Notes: a model not told the origin generated them from the sequence alone. Numbered from the stretch's first letter, positions 12,618 through 25,239 are shown. The stretch is DNA of 64,000 nucleotides from Telmatherina bonti (GCA_933228915.1 OW121823.1:16818616-16882615), one strand, 5' to 3'. Numbers and translations are program-made.

Positions 12618-12831
12618 AAACTACATTACCCATGATTCCATTGGCGGGTATTTCCGGGTAGCTTGTAGTCAGACAGCCATATTTGATTCGATTACACTGT
12701 TCTGACCAGTTTAGCCAGTTCTTGGCGAAAAAAAAGGTGTCTTTTCGTGACTACGAGGCCAGTTAAAGATTAATCCGCGAGAACCTTCAGCTGCATTCAC
12801 AGGAACAACAGATTACATCCAGTAGTCAACG
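12618..12831 (+). promoter_or_regulatory. rab1a: rab1a promoter and 5' UTR with ZNF143-like and ETS-like sites
   Basis: ACTACATTACCCATGATTCC at 12620-12639 closely resembles the SBS/ZNF143 element (ACTACAATTCCCAGAATGC class) of housekeeping promoters. ATTTCCGGG at about 12650 is a reversed ETS core (CCGGAAAT). No TATA box is obvious. The following sequence, with CpGs and lying just before the ATG, fits a short 5' UTR. The transcription start is not determined. Confidence 0.55.
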
Positions 12832-15660
12832 ATGAATCCTGAATAGTAAGTATGATTTGTGGTGTGGATTATGACAGGTCCGGCTGAGCTGTCAGTGCTA
12901 CCGTGCTAAGCTAACGCCAGCTAGCCGGGCGGACCGGCAGGCTGAGCACAAAATGAACGTCAGCTGCTTTGTCCTCGGTTACTCAGCGATACGCAGCATC
13001 TGTTAGGATTGATAATGTCACCAAACCGACTTCAGTCAACATGTTTCGGTCAACAAAACGTCGAGTGAATGAGGGAATTATCCGTGTTGTGTCTACTATG
13101 TTTGTCTGTTCGTTTTTATAGCAAACTGGAGCTAGCAGCTAGCATGCTAACAGCTAAACGCTACTCCGATGGTTTCGTTATTCTGCTGGTTTAGCGGCAC
13201 TGACAGCTTGGTGTAACTTTACGGTACTGACACACAGACAAGATTCTGCTGGCACACATCAGCATTCATGTATAAACACAAGCCAACCCGAGTTGTGTGA
13301 GCTGGGCCGGGCCGTGACTGAACCCTACAAACAGGAAGTTGGTTTGGTAATAACTGTGACTTCACTGCGTGACTGCGACTAAAGAACAATTCTGACACGG
13401 ATCATTCTTAATCCACTGATTCAGCAATTATTAATGCTTTACAGATCTTCTTAAAAAGTGTTCCAAGACCTGATATTAACCAACTGGGTTCTGTTTGTTC
13501 AAGGCCGAGAACAAAAAAACTCAGGCTTGTGTAAGAACATCTGGACCGAACAAAAAGAAATGGAAACTAATCAAGGTGAAAACTGACTAAAACCTGGTAT
13601 ATGCTTGTGAATAAAAGTAATAAACAGAACAAATGAGGGTCAATATGAGGGCCTGTTCGGCAAAAATGTTATGAGCTAAACTAAGATCATCAGTAGTTAT
13701 TTGAATATTCTTCTGCCTAGAAAAATATTTCAGACAAAGCAGCATCTGTCTGATTTTCTAAATCAAAACTAAAAATCAAAGTTTCTGTAAGTAGTGGCTC
13801 AATTTATTTATTTAAATGAAACTACTTTCACAAAAGTAGAAAGTTCTTTGTGTGTCTGAAAAGAACAAATACAATTGTCTTTATAGCTGGAATAAAGCCA
13901 AGAAGACACTTCTGATGCACGGTGATGCCAAAAAACAACTTAGTTTGAGTTGGTTTTGTGAAGATAATACTACCCCAATTCCAATTAAGATGGGACATTG
14001 TGTGCAATGTAAATATAAACAATAGATTTTGTAAATCCTTTTTAACCTATATTAAAACTGAATACACGACAAAGACAAGATATTTCATTTTCAAGGTTTG
14101 TTTTTTTTATTCTATTGTCGTGAATTTGATTACTTCAGCACATTCCCAAACAGCTGGGAAAGGGGCATGTTTATCACTGTATTACATCACCTTTCCTTTT
14201 CACAATACTCGATTCAGAGTCAAAAAACTTTATTCATCCCCAAGTTCATTTCCGTTCACAGACATGGACCGCAGCAAGAAACAGGACAGTGTTCACACAC
14301 ATAGTTAACACATATCAGTCAATATACAGGACACATCATGAGAGGATCCAGCCATAAAGTGTTAATAGTTCTTCCAACAGTACAAAGTGACAAGGGCAAT
14401 GGCAGAAATAAAGAAATTACAGACATTTTTAAAATTGAGAGAAAAAAGACATTAAACTTTACACTAGGGTTTAAAAGCTTGATGACAGAAGGAATAAAGG
14501 AGTTTGCAAGCGTTTGGGAACCGAGGACAATAATTGTTAAAGCTTTTTAGGTGGAATTCTTTCCCATTTTGGTTGAAGTACAGCTTCAGTTGAGCAACAG
14601 TCTGGGGTCTGTATTGTCGTTCATTTATTTTTCCCTTCATAATGGGCCACACAATTTCAGTGGGGGACCATTGGAAAAAAGTCTTGTACCTACACCTTTT
14701 TAACACTGTTCTAACACATACAAAATGAAGCTTGGCATTGTTTTGCTGAAATAAGCATGGATGTCCTTGAAAAAGACGTCACTTGGATGACAGCACATGT
14801 TGCTTCAAAACCTGAATGTCTCTTTCAGCCTTGATGGTGGCTTCACAGATGTGTAAGTTACCTATGCCATGGGCACTAACACACCAGTATAACATCGCAA
14901 ACGCCGGCTTTTTAACTTTGAACTAATAACAATCCTTTTCTATTTTTACCCAGAAGACACGGCGTCCATGATTTTCTAAGACTGTTTTAAATCTGGACTT
15001 GTCAGACCACAGCACACTTTTCCACTTTGTGTCTGTCCATTTCAGATGAGCTTGTGCCCAGAGAGGCTAGTGGCATATCTGGGTGTTGTTGGCTTTCACT
15101 TTGCATGGTAGAGTCTTTACTTGCACTAGTTGTTGTAGAAACAAACTGTGTTAACTCATGTTTTCTGAAGTGTTCCTGAGCCCCATGTGGTAATGTCCTT
15201 TACATAATAATGTTGGTTTTTAATGCAGTGTCGTCTGCAAGACCGCTGGTTTTTGGCCTTGCCGCTTACATGCAGAGATTTGCCCAATTTCTCTTAATGT
15301 ATTGATAATATTATAAACTTTAGACAATGCATTTTTCATGCAGCTGTTCACAATGTGGTGAACTTCACTCCATCCTTGGTTGTGAACAACTGAGCCTTTC
15401 GAGGATGCTCTTTATATACCCAATCATGGCGCTCAACTGTTTCCAGTGAACTTTTTCAACTGTTGAATGTTACATACTGGGATTTTCTAAGCTTTCCTCG
15501 ACTTTCTCAGTCTTTTGTAGCCCGTGTCCCAGCTTCGTTTTTTTTTTTTTTTTTTGGAGCATGTCTCAGCCACCCATTTCTAAATATCTTTTTAAATATC
15601 TTGTTTTTGCATTGTAGTCAATTAAATACAGGTCAAAGGATTTGCAAATAATTCTCTTCT

Positions 15661-15698
<38 letters not shown>

Positions 15699-18600
15699 AT
15701 ATTTTAGTCAATGTACCAACTTAAGTGGAAGTGGGTTTGTAAACACTGACCTCTGAGACTGAAACAGATCGCAACACTGCTATTATTATTATTGGGAATG
15801 CAAATTTCCCGTCATTGGAAGTGCATCATGGGTAATCTCGGACATATCAGCATCTACAATAACTTTTGGTAGCATTTAGTACATCCTATTGTGCTTGTTT
15901 ATTTTGGATACAATTTAGACTAAAAATGTTTTTTTTTCATTGCTGTGTTCCAGTGCCTCATAAAAAAGGGGGAGATAAGAGACATGGAGTAATTTTTCAC
16001 CGCTTTTCTGCTTTCCCAAATAGCAGACCCAACAGTAGTAGTAGTAGTAGTGACAATAATAATAATAATGATAATAAAAATAATGATACCTGTGATCAAA
16101 ATGTTTAGACTTGTGTAATGTATCAGAATTATACTTTATGTAGCTCATCAAAATTTAAGACCAGCACCAACAACGGAGTAATTTTTATAAATAGGACACT
16201 TTAAATATTCAGACTTTTTACCATTTCAAGTCTCCCTCATTTTGTGTGTTACTTTTTAAAAATAGATGAAAATGCTCCTCTACACTGCATCTTCGCATAG
16301 TTGGCACTGTTGCTGTAAGTGGTGGTAAATGTTATCACCCTTTTAGTGCTTAGTATGAAAACCATCTGCATTGGAAACATCTGATATAGCTGATGAAGGC
16401 TAGCTGCAGCAAGCTGCTCCCAGATTCATCTTCACATAACTGCGCAAATCATCGCGTTGTTGTCTTCCATTTTTTCGGCCATGCAGGTTCTGCATCGATA
16501 GTTTTTAAATTGGACGTGAGCCTCCAGGCATTTATACTTTCTAAACTGATCCGGTGTGTAGACACACCACAAATAGGCAAAGATGTTGCCATGGCAACCC
16601 GTTGTAGTTTTTCATGTTGTTCCTCCATGCCTTGGTTTTAATCAATAGGGTTCACATTATTTGTCCTCCTGTTTTCTGGAGATAATGTTCTCTTGTTCTT
16701 GTTGGTCAGCATGTCCCTCTAAATCCCTTTTCCTTTCTGGTTTCTCAGCATGTTTTTTTATAGCAATACTCCGTGTCCCAACTCCCTATGAATGATGGAA
16801 TAAACTAACATGGCGACCCTCTGCTTGACCCATAATGCTTAACAGCTCCCATTCCCTATTCAGCAGAATGTAATGATCCAAGTTATTAATTATTAGTGTT
16901 TGTGCATCATACTGACATTTCTCTTCAGTTAGTTTACTGCTGCAATGTCGAGAGAGATTCACCTCCATATTGTGTGGTTAGAACCTGATTTGCAATCTGT
17001 AAAGTGAGTTGTGTGCAACTTTGGGTTCTTCCAAATGTGTGCTCAAAATCACACAAATATATAGAAATTACATACACAAATTACAAATGGACAAAATACA
17101 AAAATGCTTAAACATTAATTTTTTTTCACTCGAATTTCTCTACCCTTTAAGATCATACATGTAATAGCTTTGTGTTCTAAGAGGCTTTTACACATGCAGC
17201 ACTTTTTACTGCTTTTACATCAATTTATTTGGAATTAAGTGGTAATATTGATATTTATTTCTTTAAATTACAGAACAAAAATCATTTTTGTGTTTAATAC
17301 TCACCTCTGAATGGAAGAACCAGTGACCAAAACATATACAGACTCAGCTGTGCCCCAGGATCCTAAACCTCCTCATTCCTCCACATTTGCGTTATGGGGA
17401 ATCGGAGTAGAAAGTCTTATATTAAAGTCATTTAAGTAACTGAGCTAGACTGGCGAACAAGATTATAGTAGATCATTGTTAACGTTTATTTACACATGAA
17501 GTCAAACAATTGTTTAGAAACCTGGAAGGACCAAAATGTTCTTCTTTTTTCTGTCTTAGTTTCCATAGATGTTTCTGAGGGTTAATAACCTCACACCATG
17601 ACTGCAAGTTCTGTAGAGGGATTAACAGGATTAGGAACTTTTTAAAAGGCATCTTTTATTATTGGGAGAGTGGGTTTATTTTCCATTACATCTTGTAACT
17701 CTGCAGATAATGCTCAGAATGATTTGCAATGAATAAATAAATACTAGATGGCTAATCTGCTATTGGTTATTTGTTTCATCTTGGTGTCCTGAGCCAATGT
17801 TTCCAGTGTCAAAAATCCTTAATAACACATCCCAGTGATGGAAATAGATAGTTATATTTGCTTGAAGTATACATTGGCATGGGGTTGGTAACTGGGTGGG
17901 CTGCAAGGCCATTTGGGTTTTTCTTGGGTAAGTGACCCGATAGATTGGTGGGAGTCTGCACTCTCTGAATGCTTTTAGTTGTTGTTTTAATATGTAACCA
18001 CATGTGGAAGATGGACCTTTATAATCCCAGTTAATATATCCAGACAGTCACAGGACAGTCAGGACAGCTTCAGTTGTCAGATTAAAAGACAAAAATAATG
18101 TAAAATAAGTATATCAATAGATGTAGTACCATAAAGGCCAACAAAAATAACTCAACAGAATTTATTACTACCAGTACAACTTTGTAGAATAACACACAGA
18201 TCAACAGTGACCAAGCCTTTTCTCATCTGCATATCATTCTCTAAAGTCTTGCCTTTTTAAGGAGAAAAAATATTGGCACCGAAACATATTTATACTTTTT
18301 CTACAGCAGGTTTGTGTTATTTATTCTACTTTTTACTTATTCTCTCAAAATGAACTCAAATTCAGCTGGATTTTGGCATCAATGTTCATTAAGAATGTCT
18401 TTTTGGCTTTGCTCCAGCCATGCAGGACCATTATTATTATTTTTGTACTTTTCAACATATTAGTGATGGTAACTTTTTTTTTTATGATGAAAATGTGATA
18501 AATGATGGTGTTATGCTGGGTCACAAATTGTAGGTTTACAATAGTCTCTGCATAAACTTTGCAATTCGTGGCTGGGTTGTAAACCTCCTGGACAGAACAG

Positions 18601-21498
18601 AAATGCCTGGAAACTACTGTAGATCTCCTGAAGAGGAAGCAATACACAGTTTGTTGTTTCTAAAAAAGTTTAAACGGTTAATTATAATCAGACGAGAAAG
18701 TTGATTCATGTGAACTTTAAGGATGAAGCTGAATGAGGAAGATCTTTTTGTAAACTGCAGGTTGTGACCTCCTCCTGAGGAAAACCTACTCATTGTTCCT
18801 GCTGTTCATCAGTATTAAGAAATTTCAAATATAACGAAGTTTGCGATGACGGGCATGGTGGTAGCGCTATGAGCAAACCAAGTCACTGTGCCTCAGTGTC
18901 CAACTCAGGAACTTATCGCGACAGAGAGGATGACTCCGGTCTTCACCAGTAAACAGACCCACCCGTACTGTAGTTCTGTTTTAAACTAGACCCTCCTCCT
19001 CCTGTTTCTGAACTTCGAGGCCAGTTTTTCCTGCTGAAGATGATGGACATGGTTCTATCTGAGGCCTGAGTGGGAATCTGCTCCTCCTATTTCCTGTCAT
19101 GTGACTCCTGCTCATGTGTGCATGCTGACTGGTTGATTCTGTGCAGTCTTAAAATAAAACCAGTGGATTAATGTTGCAATGGTAACCTGCCTTAATGATA
19201 ATACTTGTACTTTAAAGCAGTTGAAAATGTTTATAAGTCAGCTTTAAATTAGTTACGCTCAGTGACACTGCTTTCTATCGTCCTCAGTCAGGAGGATTTC
19301 CTTCTTTACTTTGTGCCAGAAATAAATCAGTACGTCAGTATTTATCAGACAAAGTGAAATCCTTCATGTGTCTTCACAGTGACTACTTATTCAAGCTGCT
19401 GCTGATTGGTGACTCTGGTGTTGGAAAGTCTTGTCTCCTCCTCCGGTTCGCAGTAAGTTACTGAATGTCTTCATGTGTCAGTGGCATATCAGCTGCAGGT
19501 ATCACATTCACCTGTCTGTTCCACCACAGGATGACACATACACAGAGAGCTACATCAGCACCATCGGTGTGGACTTCAAGATCAGGACCATCGAGCTGGA
19601 CGGGAAGACCATAAAACTGCAGATTGTAAGTTCAGCGGCCTGGTGCTCTGATGAGAAGCTGGTTTGGGTGAAGTGTGTGATGTTTGGGTTTAATGAGCTC
19701 AAATTTTCTTCCTCAGTGGGATACGGCCGGCCAGGAGAGGTTCCGCACCATCACATCCAGTTACTACAGAGGAGCTCACGGCATCATTGTGGTGTACGAT
19801 GTGACTGATCAGGTGGGCTGAACAAACAGAAAAAGGAAAAACAAAATAGAAATGAAATAGGAGAAGTTCTCTTGATTGCTCACATTTATTAGACAAAATT
19901 ACCAGGTTACCCACAATGCAACGCTCAGAAGAAGCCCCAGCTAATGATTTGGTCATCAGTGTTGTCTGTCTTCTGGTGTTTTATCATAATCAGATTTAAA
20001 GGTGAGTGCGTGGTCTCTTTCTCAGGAATCGTTCAACAACGTTAAACAGTGGCTTCAGGAGATTGATCGTTATGCTAGCGAGAACGTCAACAAACTGCTT
20101 GTCGGCAACAAGTGCGACCTGACAACAAAGAAGGTTGTGGATTACACCACCGCTAAGGTAAGCAACTTGCACGCCGTCGTTCAGCGGGATGAGCAGTCTC
20201 CTCATCATTCTGTTTAGTCTGAGACATCAGGATTGGGGTGCAGCCTCAAGCTCCTGTTTACTCATTTATTTACACATCAATCAGTCCATCCATAGAATAT
20301 CAGGAACAGAAAAAATAAAACTTAACTCCTTGTTGTAAAATTAACATTTGGACTAACATTTGGAGCAGTCAGGTTCTGGTCTGATCCTGTTTTCTAGCTA
20401 AACTAATCTCGATTTAAAATCTTTCTCTCGTCTTGAAACAGGAAAAGCAGCTTCAGTATTTTTCTAATGAAGAACCATCAGGTGTGCATGTCACCAGATC
20501 AATTAACTGCTGCTTTGATCAGATTGATGCAGGATAATTTATCACTAACTGCATCTGAAAAATATCTGTTACTAATAGGTAATAATCTGGGAAAAGTTAA
20601 CTCCTGGTAATAATTGCAATAATAATAATGACAAAAATATTTTTTACATTATTAATCCCAATAGGGGAATTAGGCTCATAGGACCATCTCAAGTACATTC
20701 ACCACTGAGCAGTGAGCTGCGATATGGGGGCCTTGTTATTAATAGTTGTTATTAATATTAATGCTGTCATAGTGGTAGATGGTATAGCTTAAAACCGTTA
20801 ATACTTTATACATTTGATAACAATAATTGTTATAAAATTGTTAAAAATGTTACTGCTATAATCAAGTCCAATCAAACTTTATTTTTTGAGCACTTTTCTT
20901 GCCACGGGCAACACAAAGTGCTTTACAAGATAAAATCAAGTCATGAGGATTAAAACAAACAGTAGATAACAAGGCATTCAAAAACAAAGATGCAAGCTCT
21001 TTTCACACACTCATACACACACAAGGACAGAGAGAACCCCCCCCCATTCCCCAAAGTACATCATTCCCTAATACAGTCTCTTTAACCAAACGCAGGTTAA
21101 TAAAACAAATTAAGTGATAAAAATTCTGACTTGGTGCTGATGTGATGTAATAGTTTACAACGGTTAAGTTAAAGTTAATAACAGTTAAACGGGTAAAAAA
21201 AATTGCTATTACCAGTTTCTCAGGGCAAAACTACTACTGGTGTGGCTGGTGCCACTCGGGTCAGCTCATCTGCCATGATGCTTTCTGTCCTCCTTCCCAG
21301 GAGTTTGCCGACAACCTGGGGATCCCGTTCCTGGAGACCAGTGCCAAGAGTGCCACCAACGTGGAGCAGGCCTTCATGACCATGGCAGCCGAGATCAAGA
21401 AGAGGATGGGTCCTGGGGCCACGGCCGGCGCCTCTGAGAAGTCCAACGTCAAGATCCAGAGCAAGCCGGTCAACACCTCATCTGGAGGCTGCTGCTGA
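12832..21498 (+). CDS. rab1a: Ras-related small GTPase Rab-1A
   Basis: Rab GTPase controlling ER-to-Golgi vesicle tethering and early autophagy (family knowledge). Coding exons: 12832-12845, 19380-19452, 19530-19625, 19717-19812, 20026-20157, 21301-21498. They join in phase to 202 aa. Visible motifs: P-loop GDSGVGKS (15-22), switch I STIGVDF (39-45), WDTAGQE (62-68), NKCD (121-124), ETSAK (149-153), and a C-terminal GGCC double cysteine for geranylgeranylation. Exon 1 encodes only MNPEY minus one base, followed by a 6.5-kb intron. The protein begins MNPEY as in RAB1B, three residues shorter than human RAB1A. Assignment to RAB1A rests on the C-terminal half and on synteny with spred2 and aftph. 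All junctions are GT-AG. Confidence 0.95.
13835..13967 (+). repeat. Interspersed repeat also present at 63457-63815 (rab1a intron 1)
   Basis: Shared strings with the far right of the window: GTGTCTGAAAAGAA, TATAGCTGGAATAAAG, CTTCTGATGCACGGTGATGCC and TTGGTTTTGTGAAGAT. Family unknown. It ends exactly where the Tc1-like element at 13968 begins. Confidence 0.5.
14212..14508. mobile_element. Nested repeat inserted in the Tc1-like element
   Basis: The Tc1-like sequence runs up to CACAATACTCGATT and resumes with GCGTTTGGGAACCGAGGAC. The 300 bp between starts with AAAAACTTTATTCATCCCCA, a retroposon-tail-like string also seen near 28605. Boundaries are approximate and the family was not identified. 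Confidence 0.5.
15663..15694 (+). repeat. T homopolymer, 32 nt
   Basis: Uninterrupted T run just inside the right inverted repeat of the Tc1-like element. Unstable tract, probably variable between individuals. Confidence 0.8.
15742..19379. other. Remainder of rab1a intron 1, no gene recognised
   Basis: AT-rich intronic DNA with a short TAG/AAT trinucleotide tract at about 16035-16085. Open frames here are short and without protein-like features. I saw no RNA gene. Confidence 0.6.
20872..21010 (-). repeat. Interspersed repeat tail in rab1a intron 5
   Basis: CAAACTTTATTTTTTGAGC, CAACACAAAGTGCTTTACA and AAGATAAAATCAAG match a string often seen in teleost introns as the reverse of a retroposon 3' end. 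Family name not assigned. Confidence 0.45.
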
Positions 21499-21693
21499 GA
21501 GTCCAAATCAGCCGACCGCCCCCCTCCCCCCAAAAGCCCACGACCAGTCTCAATGTTACCATGCTCCACAGGAAGGAAGGCAGGAGGAAAAGGAGGCAGA
21601 CTCTGAGCAAATCGCTGTGTAACTGTGTGTGCAGCTCCAACACCACAGGACCCCCCCCCACCCCCCATTTAAGTCAGCAATAGGATGGTAACT

Positions 21694-21725
<32 letters not shown>

Positions 21726-22270
21726 CCGCCCCCCGGGCCTCTTTGATTCACACTCATTCTGGAGAAACACATGTAAACAGTTTTTAACCGTGTGTGACGT
21801 AAACAACCAAACGAGCTGCTGTTGGCGGCGTCGTGCTGCTCTCCGCTGCGCAGAGCAGCACGACCTGCGGCCAACGCCGCCTCCCATGACGCACACGCTC
21901 CAACCAGCAGCGTGCACGCTCCAGCTCATCACGCGCTCCTTTGTTCCACCCCGTCCCGCAGTCCATGTGCCTTCATGGCAGGAGATCCATCACATTCAGG
22001 CCTTGGCTCCACATTCCTGTTGGTGTAAATATGTGTGTGCGCTCTGCTGGTTCTGTGTGCTGCGTCCGGAGGCATCGCCACCATCCAGCTCACAATGAAT
22101 ATAAACTGTATATATTTATACATAAATGTAAGAAGTGATTTTCAGATTGTGCAGATGAAGCAAATGACATGAAACGTAGGTGGAATTAGAAATCTTGGCA
22201 CGTGATTGGTGGCTGCGGACGTGACATTTTTGTGGCACAATGTCTACTATTAAAACAATGAAGGAGATGT
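21499..22270 (+). other. rab1a: rab1a 3' UTR with a 29-C homopolymer
   Basis: Downstream of the rab1a stop. It holds a C run of 29 at 21694-21722 inside a longer C-rich block (21650-21738). An ATTAAA poly(A)-like hexamer near 22246 is followed by a T-rich stretch. The UTR end is inferred. Confidence 0.5.
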
Positions 22271-22564
22271 TTGATAAGATCTCGTCCCGGTGTTGTTTTT
22301 TTTTATCACTCTGCAGACTGAACAAAGTCATTTCTGTTATCATTTCAGAGAAAAGTTGGTCGAAAAGTGAAATGCATAAAAACTTTTATGACACCAAACA
22401 GATTTTTCTGCTCTCCTTTCTTTTGTCTGAAAACTGTGCTCAGGAAGTGGAAAAGTTTGCTAAAACTCTGTTATGATTGCCATCACCTAACCTAATCCGT
22501 CCAGCTGTTAGTGTAGAAAGGCTGACGCATACAGAAACATGGAAAATATTTTGTAATGTAGAAA

Positions 22565-22985
22565 TTTGCATTTGAAAGAACGAGATCTCGTATACAGGCG
22601 GCTGAAATGAGTTTCCTCAACAGGGTGGCCGGGCTCTCCCTTAGAGATAGGGTGAGGAGCTCGGTCATCCCGGAGGGGCTCCGAGTAGAGCCGCTGCTCC
22701 TCCGCATCGAGAGGAACCAGTTGAAGTGGCTCGGACATCTGGTTAGGATTCCTCCTGGACCTCCCTGGTGAGGTGTTCCAGGCACGTCCCTCTGGGAGGA
22801 GACCCCAGGGAAGACCCAGGACACGCTGGAGGGATTATATCTCTCGGCTGGCCTGGGAACGCCTCGGGATCCCCCCGCAGAGTTGGCAAATGTGGCTGGG
22901 GAGAGGGAAGTCTGGGCTTCCCTGCTTAGGCTGCTGCCCCCGTGACCTGACTCCGGATAAGTGGCAAAAGATGGATGGATTTGCA
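22565..22985 (+). mobile_element. Non-LTR retrotransposon ORF2 C-terminal fragment
   Basis: In broken frames the plus strand reads FLNRVAGLSLRDRVRSSVIP, then LKWLGHLVRIPPG, then GRRPQGRPRTRWRDYISRLA. This is the well-known tail of a teleost LINE family that follows the reverse transcriptase, ending in ATGGATGGAT. A frameshift and stops show it is dead. I cannot place it securely in a clade (RTE-like or Rex-like). Confidence 0.7.
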
Positions 22986-23007
22986 TTTGTGGGCCGATTT
23001 ACCTGAT

Positions 23008-23135
23008 CCTTTCATTCATTCATTTTCTGAACCGCTTAATCCAATTCAGGGTCGCGGGGAAGCTGGAGCCTATCCAAGCTGGCTTTGGGCAACAGCCAGG
23101 GTACACCCTGGACAGCTCACCAGTCCATCGCAGGG
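23008..23135 (-). mobile_element. SINE 3' fragment with candidate target-site duplication
   Basis: Plus text runs CATTCATTCATTTTCTGAAC, CCAATTCAGGGTCGCGGGGA, GGGTACACCCTGGACAGC and CAGTCCATCGCAGGGCC. GGGCCGATTTACCTGAT at 22991-23007 and GGGCCGATTTACATGAT at 23133-23149 differ at one base and bracket it, as expected for a 5'-truncated retroposed copy. Part of the GGGCC could belong to the SINE itself. Confidence 0.75.
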
Positions 23136-23149
23136 CCGATTTACATGAT

Positions 23150-25239
23150 GACCACCAATAATCAAAGTTTTTGATTGCTGGAGTAATTAGATTATTGAAT
23201 CATGTTGATGAGTAGCGTGCAACACCTGGATTTCCCCAGTACTATGATGATTTCTGCATGCAGATACGTATATCTGGTTTTAGTTTTCCTACCTACATCA
23301 ACTCCAATCTTTTCCATGTTTTATGAAAAGAGTCAGAAACAGGAACGATGTAAGTCAAATATTTATCTATGATTGCAGCTTTCTTCATTAGTAGTAATGC
23401 CAAGAAGCTGCATCACATTGTCAGTACTCCGAAAGAAATCCATGAACTGACTTTAGGATATGAGATTTCAGCCATGGACATAGGTGCTGCAAATCTGATT
23501 ACAATTATTCTCATTACTCTGTTGTACTTTGTAATTGTCGGGTAGATGAACTGTATTTCTGATGTGATTTCGAAATATGTTCAGTTTAGCTTTTGTGATA
23601 GATTCACTTTTTTTTTAAAAAAAACAAAAAAAAACTTCTTGACTATCTGCTGCTTTCTGGGTATCCTTACCCAGAGGTAGGAAGTGGTTACTTTGTTACT
23701 GCTGGTGCTGAGGAGGAGGGAGATTAATTCACTGGCCCACCTGCTGGATATTTAACCTGAATTAAAACTAAAGGATGTGAGTTAGATTTTTTTTAAATTT
23801 AGGTTTAAATGCACTGGGAAGAAACAAGATGAATAAGGACACCTTTCAGGAAGGAAAGGCAGAACGTTGTAGACAATGACTGGATATCATTTCTGCAAAC
23901 TTGGTAGATATCTCTACATCTGGCCATTTAAGCAACAAATAAAGACAGGCGGTATCTAACTCCAAGATATTATTTTTCTTTTTTTTTTGTAAATTGAAAG
24001 GTGAGTGAAGTTTGACTGAATTTTTAAATAACTTGGCATGCTTACACTGTACTTTTTTGTCGTTCACACCATTCTAGTGTCATAAAGCCAAGTATAAATG
24101 GTACGTGGCCCTATGGTCACACGCATGCGCAGATAACGGCGCACTGCGTAGTGTTTAAGGATGTAAACATGGGGACTTCACGTGTGTTTTAATTGTTGCA
24201 CACTCGGAACCGATTAAATTATGCCAGTTTGATTAAAAAAAATAATAATAATAAGGAGACGGTGGCTGCTTTTCCTGCACAGTCATGTGCAGACACTGCA
24301 GCCGCATACGCCCAACACTCCCAACCAGAACCCGTCAGGATCATTTCCAGACCCGACGAATTACCCGCAGATATCCCCCAGTTAAATCTGGACCCGACCA
24401 GACAGTCGGACCAGACAGCCTCTAACCCGCATGATCATGCATAAAATAATGGTGAATAAACTCTTCCCTACATTCTGTATTCGTTCATATATTTAAAGCG
24501 GTTTTTTTTTTTTTTAAATCGTTTTGTATTCACAATAAAAAAAAAAAGAAAATAAAAGACAATGCAGCAAATATGTTTGAATGTTTATTTAAAGCAAAAA
24601 ATGCTTCATAACATTTTTCAAAAGTTACATATAGCACGGAACCACCACCTCCTTGCACATTTCTGTGAAGTGCAGTATAACAAAAAAGCCTCGGCTGTGT
24701 TCAGTTAAAAAACAATAGGTAACAATTTAACGAGGGGATTAAGTTGGTTGACTAAATGTGCCAGAGGGAGAGGTTGAAAATCCTGTGAATTCTTGTCACA
24801 ATATTGGTCAGTAGTTATTTGATGGTTGACTTCATGTAAACATCGACAGAATTTTCATATGAAGAGATGTATTATTTCCCTTTTTCAGACCAGATCTGTA
24901 GTTTTGGAATCCATATAAAGGCAATTATTGATAGATATGATTGATTTAAATAATTTTCCTTACATTGTTTGTATGGAGTTGAATAAGATTCCAAAGTTTA
25001 TTCATTTTAAAGATTTTTTTTGTCATGGTTTATACTTCGCTTTCTTTTTTTAAAAAATTTTTTTTCTTTTTTTTTTTTATACCGGGTAGGTAATTAATAA
25101 GGGAAATGATAAAGGACCAGTTAATGATGATGGTATTGCACTTTATTCCCATCCCAGCTGCCAATCACTGTGATTGATAAGCATGATGGGAAGAAGTGGG
25201 GTTTTTTTTTGGTTTTTTTTTTTTTTTTTAAACTCAGGC
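23150..25239. other. Intergenic DNA, nothing recognised
   Basis: AT-rich DNA with homopolymer A/T tracts at 24505-24550 and 25030-25080. The open frame at 24193-24444 (PEPVRIISRPDELPADI) is not recognisable and lacks supporting splice sites. Confidence 0.5.

Larger units (their letters stand above)
13968..15741 (-). mobile_element. Tc1/mariner-like DNA transposon with both terminal inverted repeats (rab1a intron 1)
   Basis: Left end 13968-13999 and the reverse complement of the right end 15710-15741 match at 26 of 32 positions, and both start with TA. Internal blocks are the complement of a common Tc1-like transposase gene: plus text GGTGGAATTCTTTCCCATTT (14551), AATAAGCATGGATGTCCTTG (about 14750), GAAAAAGACGTCACTTGGAT (about 14770) and CATGATTTTCTAAGACTG (about 14968). 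The N-terminal region near 15390-15420 carries CTGAGCCTTTCGAGGATGCT. Frames are broken by stops and by an insertion at about 14212-14508. It is non-autonomous now. Confidence 0.8.

Noticed and set aside
21261..22098. Several frames around the rab1a last exon and 3' UTR
   Set aside because: Antisense or poly-C/poly-G translations with no conserved features.
22492..22986. 164-aa minus-strand frame
   Set aside because: Antisense of a LINE ORF2 C-terminal fragment.
24193..24444. 83-aa frame with PEPVRIISRPDELPADI
   Set aside because: No recognised homology, begins in low-complexity DNA and has no splice context; not enough to call a gene.
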